Source: Arcuatula senhousia
Taxonomy: Eukaryota > Mollusca > Bivalvia > Mytilida > Mytilidae
Length of the DNA stretch: 64,000 nt
NCBI GenBank assembly: GCA_963971305.1
Contig: OZ020303.1
Span: forward strand, 44,752,106-44,816,105
Reading direction: 5' to 3'
The translations under genes were made by a program, and so were the position numbers. The notes under the pieces are model-generated. The model was not told the DNA's origin, did not search any database, and saw only the letters and a list, made by a program, of their open reading frames with translations. Shown in pieces: positions 1 to 24,269 of this stretch (the stretch's first letter is position 1; every line of letters begins with the position of its first letter).

Positions 1-943
1 TTCAAACGTACCAGTGAATTTTAAACCATAAATTCTTTTACTTATATGTGTATTGGGACAAATACTGTACTTGCTTAGCACCTTCAAGTAAACACTGACC
101 ATCAGATATTATCCTTTGCTTTGTTACAATGGTACCAATTGTAATTCCCACACGGAGCATTTAGTAGTTTCTTAAAAATTCTCTATCATCTGTACCTACA
201 TGTCCCCAAGGTAAGGAACATTTATGAACTAAGGGCATGTATCCAGGTATCCTCTGCAAATATAAATGACTGCTGTTTTTAAAGAGGCTTTAAATTAATT
301 AAATCAAACAATTTTTAAAAGAAAATCCATTTTAAAGTCTTTAAAAAAAATTATTTTGAATTTGTTTTTGTTTTTTTTTCCAAATATACTCATATGCTCA
401 TATGATGTATATTCATCTGTACATATATATATTGTGGTTATTTTCTTGGTATCACCTCTGGCTGACCCAACTTCATTGTTTACTCAATTCTTGGTGCCTA
501 ATTTTATTGAAGTATTTCCATCAAAGGAAATGAAGGTCGCTAGTGCATTCTTATCTTGATGATAACTGGAAAATGCTTTCTGTATTCTTGATATTTTTGC
601 TTTGATAAAAATTTTGATTCAATATTATAGGTTATAAAGGATGCAATACATTTACTAAATCTAATCTAAACAGTACCATGGAGTACAATTATCAATAAGT
701 GCATAGAATCACGATCGTGATACTAACTATATGAATTCAAAAAGCTTTATGATGTTTATAAAGAAATTCATTCTTAATTCAGCATTGTTGGTTTTACAGG
801 CATATTTAACACTAGAACTGTTCTAATTAGAAAACTTTTTATCTAAATTCTTGTCATCTCTTCAGTACTCCTCTTTAAGACTATACTTTATGGTTTACCT
901 CTATCATAGTCTTTGTAATCATAATGGTCTTATATGGTGGTTG
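1..943. other. AT-rich non-coding flank or TESK intron
   Basis: No exon with splice sites, RNA gene or clear repeat is recognised. The short ORFs here have no family resemblance. Because the first visible kinase exon downstream starts in mid-domain, this stretch is probably intron of that gene (inference). Confidence 0.4.
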
Positions 944-955
944 ACTATCATTCCC

Positions 956-1472
956 GTCCCGTGCGGGGCCCGGGAGGCGAATAGGCCCGCAGCAGCGCTA
1001 AGCTTGTCGGTAAAAGTCCACTAAAGAGCGCTCAGAAACCTGACATCTTGGTCAGGCCGCTTTGCCCACAAAGCAACTGGGATGTGTGCCCCAGGTGGTT
1101 GAATGGGGCAGCCCTGACATCGAGAGATGCGGGGTCGTCAGGCGATAATGCAGAAAACCTGACCGCAAACCATAGTGGTGCACTGTGTTGGGAAAAATGT
1201 CACGTTCCTCGCACGTTAAAGAACCCTGCTGCAGGTCTCGGTAAGAGTAGGACCCGTAGGATCCCCATGCAGGAGGCAAAATTTCCCGTCCCTACCCATC
1301 ACTCCTTTTTCCAGTGGCAGTTAAAATTCTCCTACCCGATTGGCCTTGTGTCCCTATTTCCTCCACTTCATCATCATTTCATGTTCATTGTATCACCACT
1401 TTCATGTTCATCTCCCGAATATAGCCGTAATCGCGCTGCTTGGGAGTAAAGCAATAACTAACTAACTAACTA
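956..1472 (+). mobile_element. SINE-like retroelement with 12-bp TSD
   Basis: A GC-richer block of about 517 bp flanked by the perfect direct repeat ACTATCATTCCC at 944-955 and 1473-1484. The 3' end is a tetranucleotide tail of repeated AACT units, as expected of a SINE or another short element copied by a LINE machinery. A second, 3'-truncated copy occurs at 33878-34100, which shows that it is a dispersed family. No convincing tRNA A/B boxes were identified, so the promoter class is open. The ORF inside it has no recognisable product. Confidence 0.75.
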
Positions 1473-1484
1473 ACTATCATTCCC

Positions 1485-1895
1485 TTCTTTACCCACAATG
1501 TTTGGGGGGTACATGTACATGTGTATAGGAATCACCTTGTCTGTCCACATATCTGATAAAACAACTCCTAAACTGCTTGATAGATTTTGATGATATAACT
1601 TTAAATGTACATGAATGAAGTACATGTACACCATTTGGAGATGTGCATGAAGAAATTTCCTTGCTCTCTGATTTTATTTAGGGGAGATTATTTAACTTTA
1701 TATATATTTTTTTTAAATATAGGGAGTGAGTGGGAGGTCTTTAAGTGCATCTCCTCCTGAACTGCTGAGTGGATTTTGATGAAACTTTATATGAATGAAG
1801 TACATCATATGGAGAATAGAGAATTTCTCAGATATCTCTCTGGGGAGATAAATAGACTTTATTTTTTGACAATATAGTCCACAAGATACTGTACA
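1485..1895 (+). repeat. Two diverged units of a bivalve 'GAAACTnnTG' kernel repeat
   Basis: Two related units of roughly 220 bp each contain a phrase of the type CTCCT-nAACTGCT followed by ATTTTGATGA and then an 'ACTTTA...ATGAATGAAGTACAT' block (about 1565-1625 and 1750-1805). The same kernel sits inside several longer repeat families elsewhere in the window, for example at 40440 and 62225. Confidence 0.55.
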
Positions 1896-2740
1896 CTACA
1901 GTACAGGTACTTGTTTAATACCAGCTGACCTTATTTTAGAATAGTTTGTTTTTATTACATCAAAGACCTGTTTATCTAGAGCACTTGATCTTGAGGAATA
2001 AGGATGTCTCTGTAACTTCCCATTTGACAACATACTGTCTGATTTACCAGTACTGTTAATCTGCCACTTGTTGTCTACCGAACTCAGGTTATCCACCAGT
2101 AGCTTATGTTTGCCACTTGTCGTGTACGTGCATAATCTGAAAGCATTTCCTATATCAATGTTTCATCTTCATACATGTATGTCTCTTTGATTATCAAAAC
2201 TGCCTTGCCAGTAGTTAATGTACCACTTGTCATGTATATTTGGCTCACCTTCATTTCCTATATTTATATATTATATCTATGCAAGAATGAGGCTGCACAC
2301 TCAGTCTACCACTTGTCATGTATAGTCTGAAGCTTTTCCTATATATTAAGATTTTATGAGGATGTCTCTTTTATACAAGATACCATCTGCTGTACTGCTT
2401 TCATACTCTTACTCTTATATTTTGGATGTGCTTCATTTCCTCTATTTACATGTACAAATAATATTTCATCTTTATACAAGTAAGAGGACTGCAGTCTGCT
2501 TTACCAGTAGCATAGTCTACCGCCTGTCATGTAAAATCTGAAGGCACTTCCTATATTTATTGTACTGCTTTCAGACTCCTACATATCATGTAAATTCTTG
2601 CAGGCCTTCATTTCCTATATTTATATTATATCTGTATACATGTACGAGATACTGTCGACTAAACTGCTTTCTGACTCCTATGTGTCATGTTTAGGATATT
2701 GACCTTTATTACATATGGCATCTTACCAGTAATTTGTTCA
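1896..2740 (+). repeat. Degenerate tandem repeat
   Basis: The phrase CCACTTGTCATGTATA, followed by a TCTGAAG-like block and TTTCCTATATTTAT, recurs irregularly (about 2063, 2112, 2223, 2309, 2520, 2586 and 2684). Spacing varies from about 50 to 210 bp, so this is an old, eroded tandem array. No coding potential is seen. Confidence 0.5.
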
Positions 2741-4275
2741 TAATCATTTGTACATAGTGTTTTTTGCTGTTTTATAGGAAATAAATAACACATACTTCTT
2801 TCTAATGGATTTCTTATGCATTGTCAAGAAAACATAAACTAGACTCTGTTTTGGGTTCAGGGTTTCACAAGTTATGTACATGTTGAATATGTCCCAGTGG
2901 TGTTCATTTTGGCATTATTAATTTCTTAAGGTTCTTCTAAAGATTTTTGCTTTCCCTCCCTGAATGGGTTTCTGAAGGGTAACTTTTGAATGCCTTGGTA
3001 TAATTTCATGAAACCTTTACAAAGTGTCTAAGAATTCTAATAATTTTTTGGTTAATAGGTCAAAGGTCAAGGTCAAAAGTTTTTGGGGAATAGAGTCATG
3101 ATCTTGTTGTCCCCTCTAAAACTAAGGAATTTTTAAATTCTAATGGCAACTTAGGCTTATTGGGAAAAGTGACTTAAAAACTACATGTATTGCCTTTCTG
3201 GCCACTTTTACTTATTTCGTCCTCTCTAAACTAAAACTCTGGATTCACCCGCTGATGAAGGATAAAAACTATTTAAACCAGCTGTATTTACAAAACACAT
3301 TCTAGTCAATCTAAGGCCATATTCTTGTTATTAATTATATGTACAATCAACTGTTACTATGTCCAAGAAAAATATTATTGGTTGATGTTATTAATGTATG
3401 GGCACTGATTTTTGGACACAACACTAATATGTTTTTGGCTTATTATCCTTTTTCTAACCCTGATCTATCTCGTTTCATCCTTTATAGAAATTGACTCAAT
3501 TTTTCTAATCAGACAAGGCAATTCATCATAGGTGTAACTATTTTATCACCAATATTCAATTTATCAAATTTGTGGGATTTTCTGGCTACACAACTCAGCT
3601 TAATTGAAAAAATTCACCATGATGAACAGAAGGAACCTCATTTCATGTATGGTAACTTCGAGGGTGATATCTTATTAATGACATATTCCTGGTTTATTTT
3701 ACTGTCAGCAAATTTTTTGAATCAATTACTTTGCTTAATTACTTGGGTAGCTAATTGATTTTTGTATACTAAATATAGGATTCATAAGTAATTGTTACTA
3801 GTGTACAGATAATCAGTTTGATTATTCCTAAAACATTGAACATTCCTCATCTTACCACAGTAAAGTTGATAGTGGGATACCCACCAGTGGCAGATCTAGG
3901 GGAGTCCAACTCTAAACCTTTCCCTTTCTTTTGAAATGTAGTTTTTCTGCAAAATTTATCTGGACCCCCTCTTATCTTCTTAAAATGTATTTTGAGATGG
4001 GCAATAGAAAATCCTAGTAGCCTTAAATTAGTCCAACTTTTGCTGCTTAATATTTTAAAATTCCATGAGAATTCAAAAGATTTTAAAATACTGGTATGCA
4101 AAGGAATTACATGCATGTACATGTATTAACAGATCAAGGGCCTCACACGGCAGGACATTGAGTAATATTATAAAAGAGGGAAAATGGACAAGAAAAGTCT
4201 GAAAATCTTAATACACATATGATACATGAAGATGCTTGCCTAATGACACTACAATGAATATCTTTTTTGTTTCAG
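2741..4275. other. Probable TESK intron with repeat fragments
   Basis: The stretch ends in a good acceptor (TTTTTTGTTTCAG, ending at 4275). At 3057-3075 three AGGTCA half-sites lie in a row (spacings 1 and 0). At 3885-3970 there is a half copy of the CAGTGGC-ended MITE that is complete at 38850-39011. Nothing else was recognised. Confidence 0.4.
3057..3075 (+). promoter_or_regulatory. Three AGGTCA nuclear-receptor half-sites in a row
   Basis: The sequence reads AGGTCA, A, AGGTCA, AGGTCA. The first two form a perfect DR1. Whether a receptor binds here is unknown, and the surroundings look repeat-derived. Confidence 0.25.
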
Positions 4276-16387
<12,112 letters not shown>

Positions 16388-16629
16388 AATTAGTCTGAAA
16401 ACTAATAGATTAGTTATGTACTTGGCCATCAAGCAATTACATGAAGTATGTAAATTTCTTCGATTTATCCTAAGAAAATAAGTCTTTTTAGTTTATTTCT
16501 GTTCTCAGGTACAGAAAACATTTTTTTTTTTACTTTTACTATGCTTTCTGGTCAATTTTCAGTTGTACTAATTGTTTGATTATGATGAATTTAAGTGCTC
16601 CTTTTATTTTTCATAATCATTTGATGTTA
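16388..16629 (+). other. Probable 3' UTR of the TESK-like gene
   Basis: AT-rich sequence directly after the stop. No clear AATAAA is seen before the first transposon, so the polyadenylation site is undetermined. An AATAAA at about 17515 lies inside transposon sequence. Confidence 0.4.
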
Positions 16630-18216
16630 CAAAGGACAAGATATGATAAGGTCTGTTTTTGGCCCCTTTTCCAAAACTGACAAATTTCTTCGAAATATTC
16701 ATATTACTACTCTAAAGTGGTGATCTTTAAATAATTTGTATGCTTCAAATGTATCATTTATCAATTTTCTCCTCAATGGTGGGCTAAATATGTGGGAAAA
16801 GCGACTTTTTCCTAAAAGCTCGAAATATGGCAATTTTCATATATTTTTAATTAAAAAAGTATGAGAGGACCAGTGACCCACAAAAATATTTTAACTGCGG
16901 CAAGGCCCTGGAAACGGTCATATTTGCCGGTCATGACCGAAATTTTGTCCAAAATGACCGATCCAAAATCCCCCAAATCGGACATTTAAAATTTTCTTTG
17001 CACAATGTTTTTTGTCAGTCGGTCATAAATTCATTAATTGGTCTGCTGAGCATCCGGTCGGGTGGTCATTTAATCTCATTAATAAGTCTGAATGTGGTGT
17101 CAAACACCGGTGTGAATTGCTACAGGGCTATGCTAATTAGCCTAGGTAATCGGTCACACCTGTCTGATCATGGCCACGTGCATTGAAGAAGATTTACCTG
17201 TAGATAATTATATCAATAATGTTAATTAACTGTACCAAGTTGTTTGTTTTGTTTATTTAGAAATCAGATCCTCATTAAAATTGAGAAAAACACACTCAAT
17301 TGGTCAAAAGACTTTAAGAGTGTTTGTACACAGTATAAATAAATTTGTTTACATAATGGAGTTTAATCATTACGCATGTGCAAGATAAAAAAAAATCTGA
17401 AATATTACAAACTAATAATTAATAACCAGATACCTATATTTTGATATAATTCATTGAACAGAATATCTTATTTGCATTTCTCAACACTTTTTGTTAATTT
17501 GCTTTTCTTTTGGAAATAAAATATTATTTTTGTATGTGTCATTCATTCCAATCAACTTCCTCTTTACTTTTACTTTCACTTTCACTTTTATATGAACGAT
17601 CTTTACATCAAGTAAATCAAGCAATTTTTAATAAACCATGAGGAATATTTTAAACAACTTTTGTTAACAGGATCAGGATATCATTTGCAGCATATTATAA
17701 AATATTTCAAACAAGCAAGAACTTATTTAGGTAATACCTGATTGACAGAAGATTTCAAGGAGGATTAGGGGGGGGGGGGGGCATAAGTCTTCAACATAGG
17801 AAGGAGACAATATTATATGACATTGCATAAGAAGTGGTCATTGAACATTAAAAATTTCGGGAAAAATGACCGAAATCAACTCAGAAAATTTCCAGGGCCT
17901 TGAACTGCGGGTATAGCATCACCATACCAATGTTTTTGAAACTATCGTTGTGAGTCACAGGTCCACTCATATTTATTTTTCACAAAAACAGCATAAATTT
18001 TAGACATTTAGAGCCTATTATGCCATATTGCATTGAATTGACCATATTTGCACACGCGAATTCTAACAATAGAGTTGATTTCACAAAAATCAATGACTGT
18101 CCCATGTACTATGACCTCTTAACTGCAAAAGCCCACAATAACTATGGAATATTCCAAATTTGAAAAATATGCAAAAATAAGGGGGTCAAATTGTGCTTCT
18201 TATATCTTGTCCTTTG
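16630..18216. mobile_element. Fold-back DNA element interrupted by a hAT-like insertion
   Basis: The ends CAAAGGACAAGATAT (16630-16644) and its exact complement (18202-18216) bound it. Inside, GACCAGTGACCCACAA-type sequence at about 16868 is mirrored at about 17950. Without the 1-kb insertion the element is about 577 bp. No transposase or clear target duplication was seen. Confidence 0.75.
16901..17902. mobile_element. hAT-like non-autonomous element, 1.0 kb, nested
   Basis: The ends are CAAGGCCCTGGAAA and TTTCCAGGGCCTTG in inverted orientation. The 8-bp direct repeat AACTGCGG lies on both sides (16893-16900 and 17903-17910), as for hAT elements. The interior has clusters of 'GGTCATGACCGAAA'-type motifs and a G13 run at about 17769, but no transposase ORF. 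Confidence 0.85.
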
Positions 18217-18761
18217 AATAGAAGGGAAAAAGTGCTTTTGTTTCAAAATTTTGATAAATTAAGAAAAGATTTTTGAATTGGAAAACTACAGCACTAATTT
18301 TTTTTGTTTGGCCTGAATTTGCCTCATTCTTTAAACATGATGAAGTTTCTGTTTGTTTTTGTTTAAGGTGCAATATTTTGTTACATTCCAACAAATCTAA
18401 ATCCTTTCTTTCCCAATTTAATACAATGAAATGATTCTTTTTTTAATATAACATATACCAGTACATGGTAGTTTCAAAAAAGCTCTTTTATAGCATGTCT
18501 AAAGAAACAAATTTTGAATTATGACAAATAGCATATAGTATTAAACCATAATAGCCAAGAAAAGCACAGATTTATTTGTTTAGTGTTGATCGATTGTTAA
18601 GAGGGAAAAATATACTTCCTTTTCACTTTAGTTTATCTTTCCTTTTTCACAGATTTTCTTTCTCCACCAGATTTATATGTTTTATCACTGTGATATATAT
18701 TTAGAGTCCATCGAATAGATAGTATATATATTATGATATTATATATATATATTATATATAT

Positions 18762-19010
18762 CGTTTTTTATTATTGAAAATCAGTAAAATTTATACTGAT
18801 TTATTTTACTGATTTTTTCTAACACTTATATTTTACAACTATGAATAAGGTTGTTAGTTTAATGACAAAAACTGTTAAACAATGGAAGTATAAAGTGCAA
18901 GAAATCAAAAAATCAAGAATAAAAATATTTATGTTTGGTTTTGTTTTTTTTTTCGCTTTCAAGATTCTTACATCCTTATAAATTTTACTGATTTTCAATA
19001 ATAAAAAACG
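18762..19010. mobile_element. MITE with 34-bp perfect TIRs
   Basis: The arm 18762-18795 (CGTTTTTTATTATTGAAAAT...) is exactly complementary to 18977-19010. AT dinucleotide runs lie outside. The interior is shared with the diverged fragment at 19357-19508. Confidence 0.8.
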
Positions 19011-19356
19011 ATATTATATATATATGTTAGATTTATTGTTATTCAGATTTAAATAGTTTATGTATTGAAATTAGAAGACTGAATTGTATATGATAGATTT
19101 TTACAACATTTGTAATTATTTTAAAATGAACTATGCAAAGTGTAATTGAATAATGATTCATGACATTGGAAATGTTTGAATGTTTTGTATTTGTTTAACA
19201 AATGTATATGCCATTCAGCTAAAATGCAGGTATTGAATTTACAAAAATTTTATTGAAATGTTTTACCATATATTAAATGGTTTGAATCATGATTTTATTT
19301 ATTTTTAAGTTACTTGAACTGTGTGTTTATCAAAATGTTTATGTTTCCAATCAAAG

Positions 19357-19508
19357 ACTTATATTTTACAACTATGAAATTATGTTATTAGTTTAATGAC
19401 AAAAACTTTTAAACAGTGGAAGCATAAAGTGCAAGAAATTAAAATATTTATGTTTGGGTTTTTTGCATGGAAGATACTACATCCAATTTTTTTTTACTGA
19501 TTTTCAAA
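19357..19508 (+). repeat. Diverged fragment of the 18762 MITE
   Basis: It repeats the interior ACTTATATTTTACAACTATG, the TTAGTTTAATGACAAAAACT block and the TAAAGTGCAAGAAAT block, and ends in TTTTACTGATTTTCAA. The left arm is lost. Confidence 0.7.
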
Positions 19509-20042
19509 AAAATATGAAAACTAAGATGAGGTAAAATCTACCTCGTACAGTTCGGTTTGAACATTGTAAATAACCGTTTTAAATTGATTTTAAAAAAGTT
19601 GAGAAACTTCCTTTTGGCTCATTAAAATCTTGAAATTTTTCAAACTTTTTATCATATCATACAAGTTTTAAGATTGCAATAATTGAAACTACCTCTGTAG
19701 ACAAAAATAGTTTGGTAGTTGTAACATAGGAAAAGCTTGGAAAACCTTAGGCATGTTTAAATTATCATTACAGTAGGTAGCATTGGCATGTTAAAGTTGC
19801 TTGGATTCTTTTACATGCTAAAGTGTATTTGTATGATGTTGATATTATTAAAAAGCATTCATTTGACTAGCCTAGTTTAGATTAGGTCATAAAAATTTGT
19901 TGTTCAATACATTTACCTCATTTTACATTTGATGCTATACACATAGATCTGATTAAAAAAAAGAAAATCATTTTTTTAATGTTAAAAAAGACAGGAATTG
20001 ATTTTGTTGAAAAAAACAAGATGACAACAAATAGGACTCTTA

Positions 20043-20238
20043 TACTGTAAACTGGGAATATTTTGTAGCGATTTTATTTTTGTGATTTTCATGTTAATAT
20101 TGCAAAGCACAAAAATATATTTGTCTTCCCTTGTAGTCTATTGACAATATCATTACAACGTGAATTGAAAACTATGTGAACTTTAATTCAGTCATCCTAC
20201 TGCGAAAAAGACAAGAGCAAAATTTCCCATTTTACAGA
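20043..20238. mobile_element. TACTGTA-ended MITE, copy 2
   Basis: The left end TACTGTAAACTGGGAATATT and the right end complementary to TCTGTAAAATGGGAAATTTT match the family at 14423-14606. The interior is AT-rich and non-coding. Confidence 0.6.
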
Positions 20239-21706
20239 AGTTAAAAAATAACTAAATTAAGAATTTTGAAGTTTTAATTTTGTCCATAAAATGAAATTCT
20301 TATGTTAAATAAAAGAATTTGTTATAAAATTTGCAATGAAAATACTAATTTCAATGACTCTATATAAATGATTAAAAAATCTAATTTTGAATGATAATTA
20401 ACAATTATAGTTGGCGAGTTTGTTATGAAGGTCAATATAAAAAATATCCTAGATTATCATCCCCCTGCCCCAATTTGTTCAGCTGCCTTGAAAAAAATTA
20501 TTTTGAATTTTTCACAAATTATGTTTAACTTTTGGTCAATTGCCGTTCAAATGGCAGAATATTAAATATCAAAATGGATTAAAAAAATTAAAAATAATAT
20601 TCACCCCCATATTTAAAAAAAAAATGTTGATGAGAATCTAGGAATTATTTTATTTATTAACAACACTGGTACATTACTTGTATTCATTATATGTGCAATA
20701 AATGTAGTTGCATAGTTCTTCCAACTATTAATAATGCTGTTATAATGCCAAAGCTTTATTTATTTTTAAATGTACAATAGAAGTCAATAGCAAGGTTAAC
20801 AGTATTTTATAGAAGCAATTATTTATACTTGTGAATTTCAAATGTTTTGTTTTATTTAAAGAATAGCTTAACACTGATGAATGCTGTTATTGTTGCAAAT
20901 TTTTTGAAAAAATGCAATAGAATAGAAAAATGTTTTTAAAAATCTCTTAAAAGACATTGCAATTCCCTATTTTAGATATTTATAAACATTATATTACATA
21001 GAATTTGTAAACAAGTGTATTATTTAAGAATAATTGTTTTTTGCAAAAAGGAAGAAAATGGTATTATTATAAGGATTTAAAGTTAATTTTGTAAAATTAG
21101 GCTTCATTAATTATGAGGATTTATTTATAATGTAAAAGTTTAGATATTGACAGTATAATTGCTTTTGCAAATTGATACAGCTGAGTTTTGTTATTTAAAA
21201 ATACATATCATAGATATAAAAATGAATAATTATTAGATAATGAATTGTACTTATGAAATCTTAAAATCAAATGGCAGTAATTTGTAGATTATATATTATG
21301 ATAGTTCAATTGAGTGTGTCTCATTTGTAAAGTTTATGCTGCAGGAAATTTACAACTGTTCAATGTGATATTCTAAAAAAAAATATGTGAAAAAATAACT
21401 TATTTAACTTGATACAAGTAAGATCCTTTTAGAACTCCAAAAGTCAGTTAAGAGAGTTTTTTTTTTACTTTTCTATATAAATATTGCTCTAAAAATCTGC
21501 TTTTTGAATTTCGTTTGTACATTTTGACATGCAGATTTTATGAATTTAGGATATCATGAATGTCATATTGATCAATTATAACTTTCTTACATGAACTGAA
21601 CTTTTATTTTTGTATGTCAATCAATATCCTACACTTTGTTATGTTTTTGTGTTATCTTTTACATAAAATTTATATAACACTGCATTGACTTCATTTTGCC
21701 CCAGAC
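20239..21706. other. AT-rich intergenic DNA
   Basis: Only AT-rich sequence with short homopolymer runs. No exon, RNA gene or defined repeat was recognised. The same applies to 18217-18761 and 19509-20042. Confidence 0.5.
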
Positions 21707-21934
21707 ATACACAATGATAACCGAGCATGCATCTTAGAAGATGGTAGGGTAAATTTTTGACCAAGGAAAGGGGATATTTCTGCTGGAAAACTATTGCTTA
21801 ACCAGTTTCAGAGTTCACAGGGATAACTAAACAACCTTAATAGACCTACAATAAGCTATAAAATAGACTTTTACATAAATAAAGCACCCGAAAACTTACT
21901 TGGACAACCCAACCCATCGTGAATGTAAACAAAG

Positions 21935-23044
21935 ATGGCCGACATGAATGATGATATCGACGAAACTCAATCTCAACCCAACCCTCCCATTACACCAATT
22001 GATGCTGCAGACATAAACTCAAGTAAAAGAAAAAGTGCAGAAAGCCCTGAACATCTGCCTGCAACACAGAAACAAACTGTCAGACAAACCCGTAGAAGAA
22101 ATTCTACTGGTGATACAGAATTTGTGCCCATGACAAAGGCCAAAGCTAGCACTGCCAAGAAAAACCTACAGGACAAGATACTAGAAGCACTGTCCAGTCC
22201 GGACGTAATAAACACTATAGTCCCAATAATTGCACAGAAAATAAGTGAGTCCCTATCAACAATGATTGAAAAAGAGTTAAAACAAAGTGTCACACTGGTC
22301 TTAGAAGAACACATCAAACCAGCAATTGCTTCTATTGAAGAGAATAAAAAACAGATAGAAAAGAATCAACAGAACATCTGCAAGCAGTTCATTGCAATGT
22401 CAGCAATAGAGAGGTCAGCAAAAGCCCACATAGATCAGATGAAAGAGCAAAGCAAAGAGATGGACTATCTCTATCAGAAAATTTCTGAACTAGAATACAG
22501 GTTAGAAAACCAAGAGCAATATTCCAGAAGAACAAGCCTTCGCTTTCACAATATTCCTGTACCAGTTGACCAGTTTGGCAGAATAAAGCACCCTGTCAAC
22601 ACAGACCAGCTCATTATTGACATATGCAAGGAAAAACTCAAGATAGATATTGGCTTGCAAGACATTGGAAGATCTCATATTATTGGCAAAGCAACAACAA
22701 GTGGTAAATCGCAAGTTATCGTCAGGTTTATCTCCTATAGAACTAGACACCTAGTTTTCTCCAACAAGAAAGAACTTAAAAATGATGCAGGTGGGATATT
22801 CATAACAGAAAACCTAACAGAATTTAGAACGACACTAGTCAAAAGGTTAGCAAGAATGAAGTACGACAAAAAGATTGAAGCTTACTGGACAATAGACGGA
22901 AGAATCTACGTTAAGGAAACAAAAGACAGTCGAAGAATCCTAATCAAAACCCATGATGACATCACCAACCTGGTTAGTGACATAGACAATGCTAGAAGAA
23001 GTACATCTCCAGAACCAGATGGATCACAAGAAATCTATGATTAA
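21935..23044 (+). CDS. LINE ORF1 protein (coiled coil plus RRM-like region)
   Basis: 369 residues. The N-terminus (1-75) is polar and basic. It is followed by a long heptad-like helical stretch (about 75-195, rich in E/K/Q/I), then a region resembling the LINE ORF1 RNA-binding fold: YSRRTSLRFHNIPV, IGRSHIIGK, VIVRFISYRTRHLVF and IFITENLT. In such LINEs this protein trimerises and binds element RNA. There is no CCHC knuckle and no stop. The start ATG (AAGATGGCCGACATG) has a fair Kozak context, with a second ATG three codons on. Confidence 0.85.
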   Translation: MADMNDDIDETQSQPNPPITPIDAADINSSKRKSAESPEHLPATQKQTVRQTRRRNSTGDTEFVPMTKAKASTAKKNLQDKILEALSSPDVINTIVPIIAQKISESLSTMIEKELKQSVTLVLEEHIKPAIASIEENKKQIEKNQQNICKQFIAMSAIERSAKAHIDQMKEQSKEMDYLYQKISELEYRLENQEQYSRRTSLRFHNIPVPVDQFGRIKHPVNTDQLIIDICKEKLKIDIGLQDIGRSHIIGKATTSGKSQVIVRFISYRTRHLVFSNKKELKNDAGGIFITENLTEFRTTLVKRLARMKYDKKIEAYWTIDGRIYVKETKDSRRILIKTHDDITNLVSDIDNARRSTSPEPDGSQEIYD

Positions 23045-24269
23045 ACATACAATGTATACTTTGATCGACTTTCTTTGTAAATAATATGTTATGAAATATA
23101 TTACTCACCTCATTCTATAAACTTGATAGTGAAATCTTAATTGAAATCTATTTGTTTTAATGCAAAAAAATACTCACCTTTAAATGAAAAATATGAAAAT
23201 ATCTGCAATTTTCACGCACAATTTATATATAATCCGAAAACCCACAAAATTAAACGCTTTATCCTTTGCTTAATTAAATATCCAATTTGAATATCACTTG
23301 TTGAAAAGTATAACTTTGATTAACCATTCAAATCCTTTTATCGACAACATGTTTAAAATGTGTATTCAGGACAACAACAATCACATGAATGAAATGTAGT
23401 GTTGGTCTATCTTTCGGGTGCACTCGACTTTCGTGCTATAATGTAAATTTTTATTTTGACTAAAATTATTAAAATAAAAATGTTTACCTTATTCTAATGC
23501 GCATACATTTTGTATAATGCAAATTTAACAAGAAAGAGAACTAACTATCATTGCTTCTTTTTGTTTTTGTTCTAGTTTTCTTAAATTCTCCCAAACTTTT
23601 AACCTCTTGTAAAACACAAGAGGTTAAAAGTTTATGAATGGACTCTTAAATCGGTGAGAAAATAGGTCAACGCTTTGTTATGTAAACAAAAGTGAGCAAA
23701 AACAGTATATGAATTTTATTAGAAAATGTATGATATCTTAGTGCAAACAATGTTATCAATATTTGATATTGCTGTCAATTCATTTATTTGTTGTTTCTTT
23801 CTCTAGTTGAAACGTTATATTGTGTTGCTTAATTTCATCATATACTTTATTCGTTCATTTCAGTGCTGTTATTATTAATTTTAATATTTTAAGTTTATTT
23901 CTTCTCAGACATTGTTTTTGTCCTATTTAAAGTTTGGTTGATATTTGGTTGAGTTATGCTCTAATTCGGAAACTCATTTAAAAAAAAACCAAGTAAGTAG
24001 TAGCATTTTTTTTTTTAGAATTATCCTCATGTTCTCAGTATGTAATTTATATCTAATAAACCTGTTAAATACTAAATAAAATATCCCCTTGAAATGAAAT
24101 GTGCACTGAAATGAACTCAGGAATTATTTTGTTTTATTTTTATTTTTTTCTCGTTTGTTTTCATACATATATTTTGATGCTAGATATTATGGTGATGCAG
24201 AGAACTTCCAACCCCCCTTTCCCCATCTGCTGCCCTTGGGTGAATGTGACATTCGAACATTAATTATAA
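23045..24269 (+). other. Inter-ORF region of the LINE
   Basis: 1.2 kb without a coding frame, unusually long for an inter-ORF spacer. It contains the perfect hairpin at 23593-23633. A TAA lies in frame directly before the ORF2 ATG, so ORF2 cannot be a simple readthrough of an upstream frame. How ORF2 is translated is unclear. Confidence 0.6.
23593..23633. repeat. Perfect 18-bp hairpin, 5-base loop
   Basis: The left arm AAACTTTTAACCTCTTGT, loop AAAAC and exact complementary right arm (23616-23633) lie about 650 bp before ORF2. It may be a structural RNA element of the LINE or a trace of a small fold-back insertion. Confidence 0.8.

Noticed and set aside
1048..1449. 133-codon ORF
   Set aside because: It lies wholly within the SINE-like element and the second copy does not keep it open.
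1..4275. Upstream TESK exons (glycine loop, catalytic lysine, HPNILRFMG-type segment)
   Set aside because: Looked for in all forward frames by eye and not found. They probably lie outside the window.
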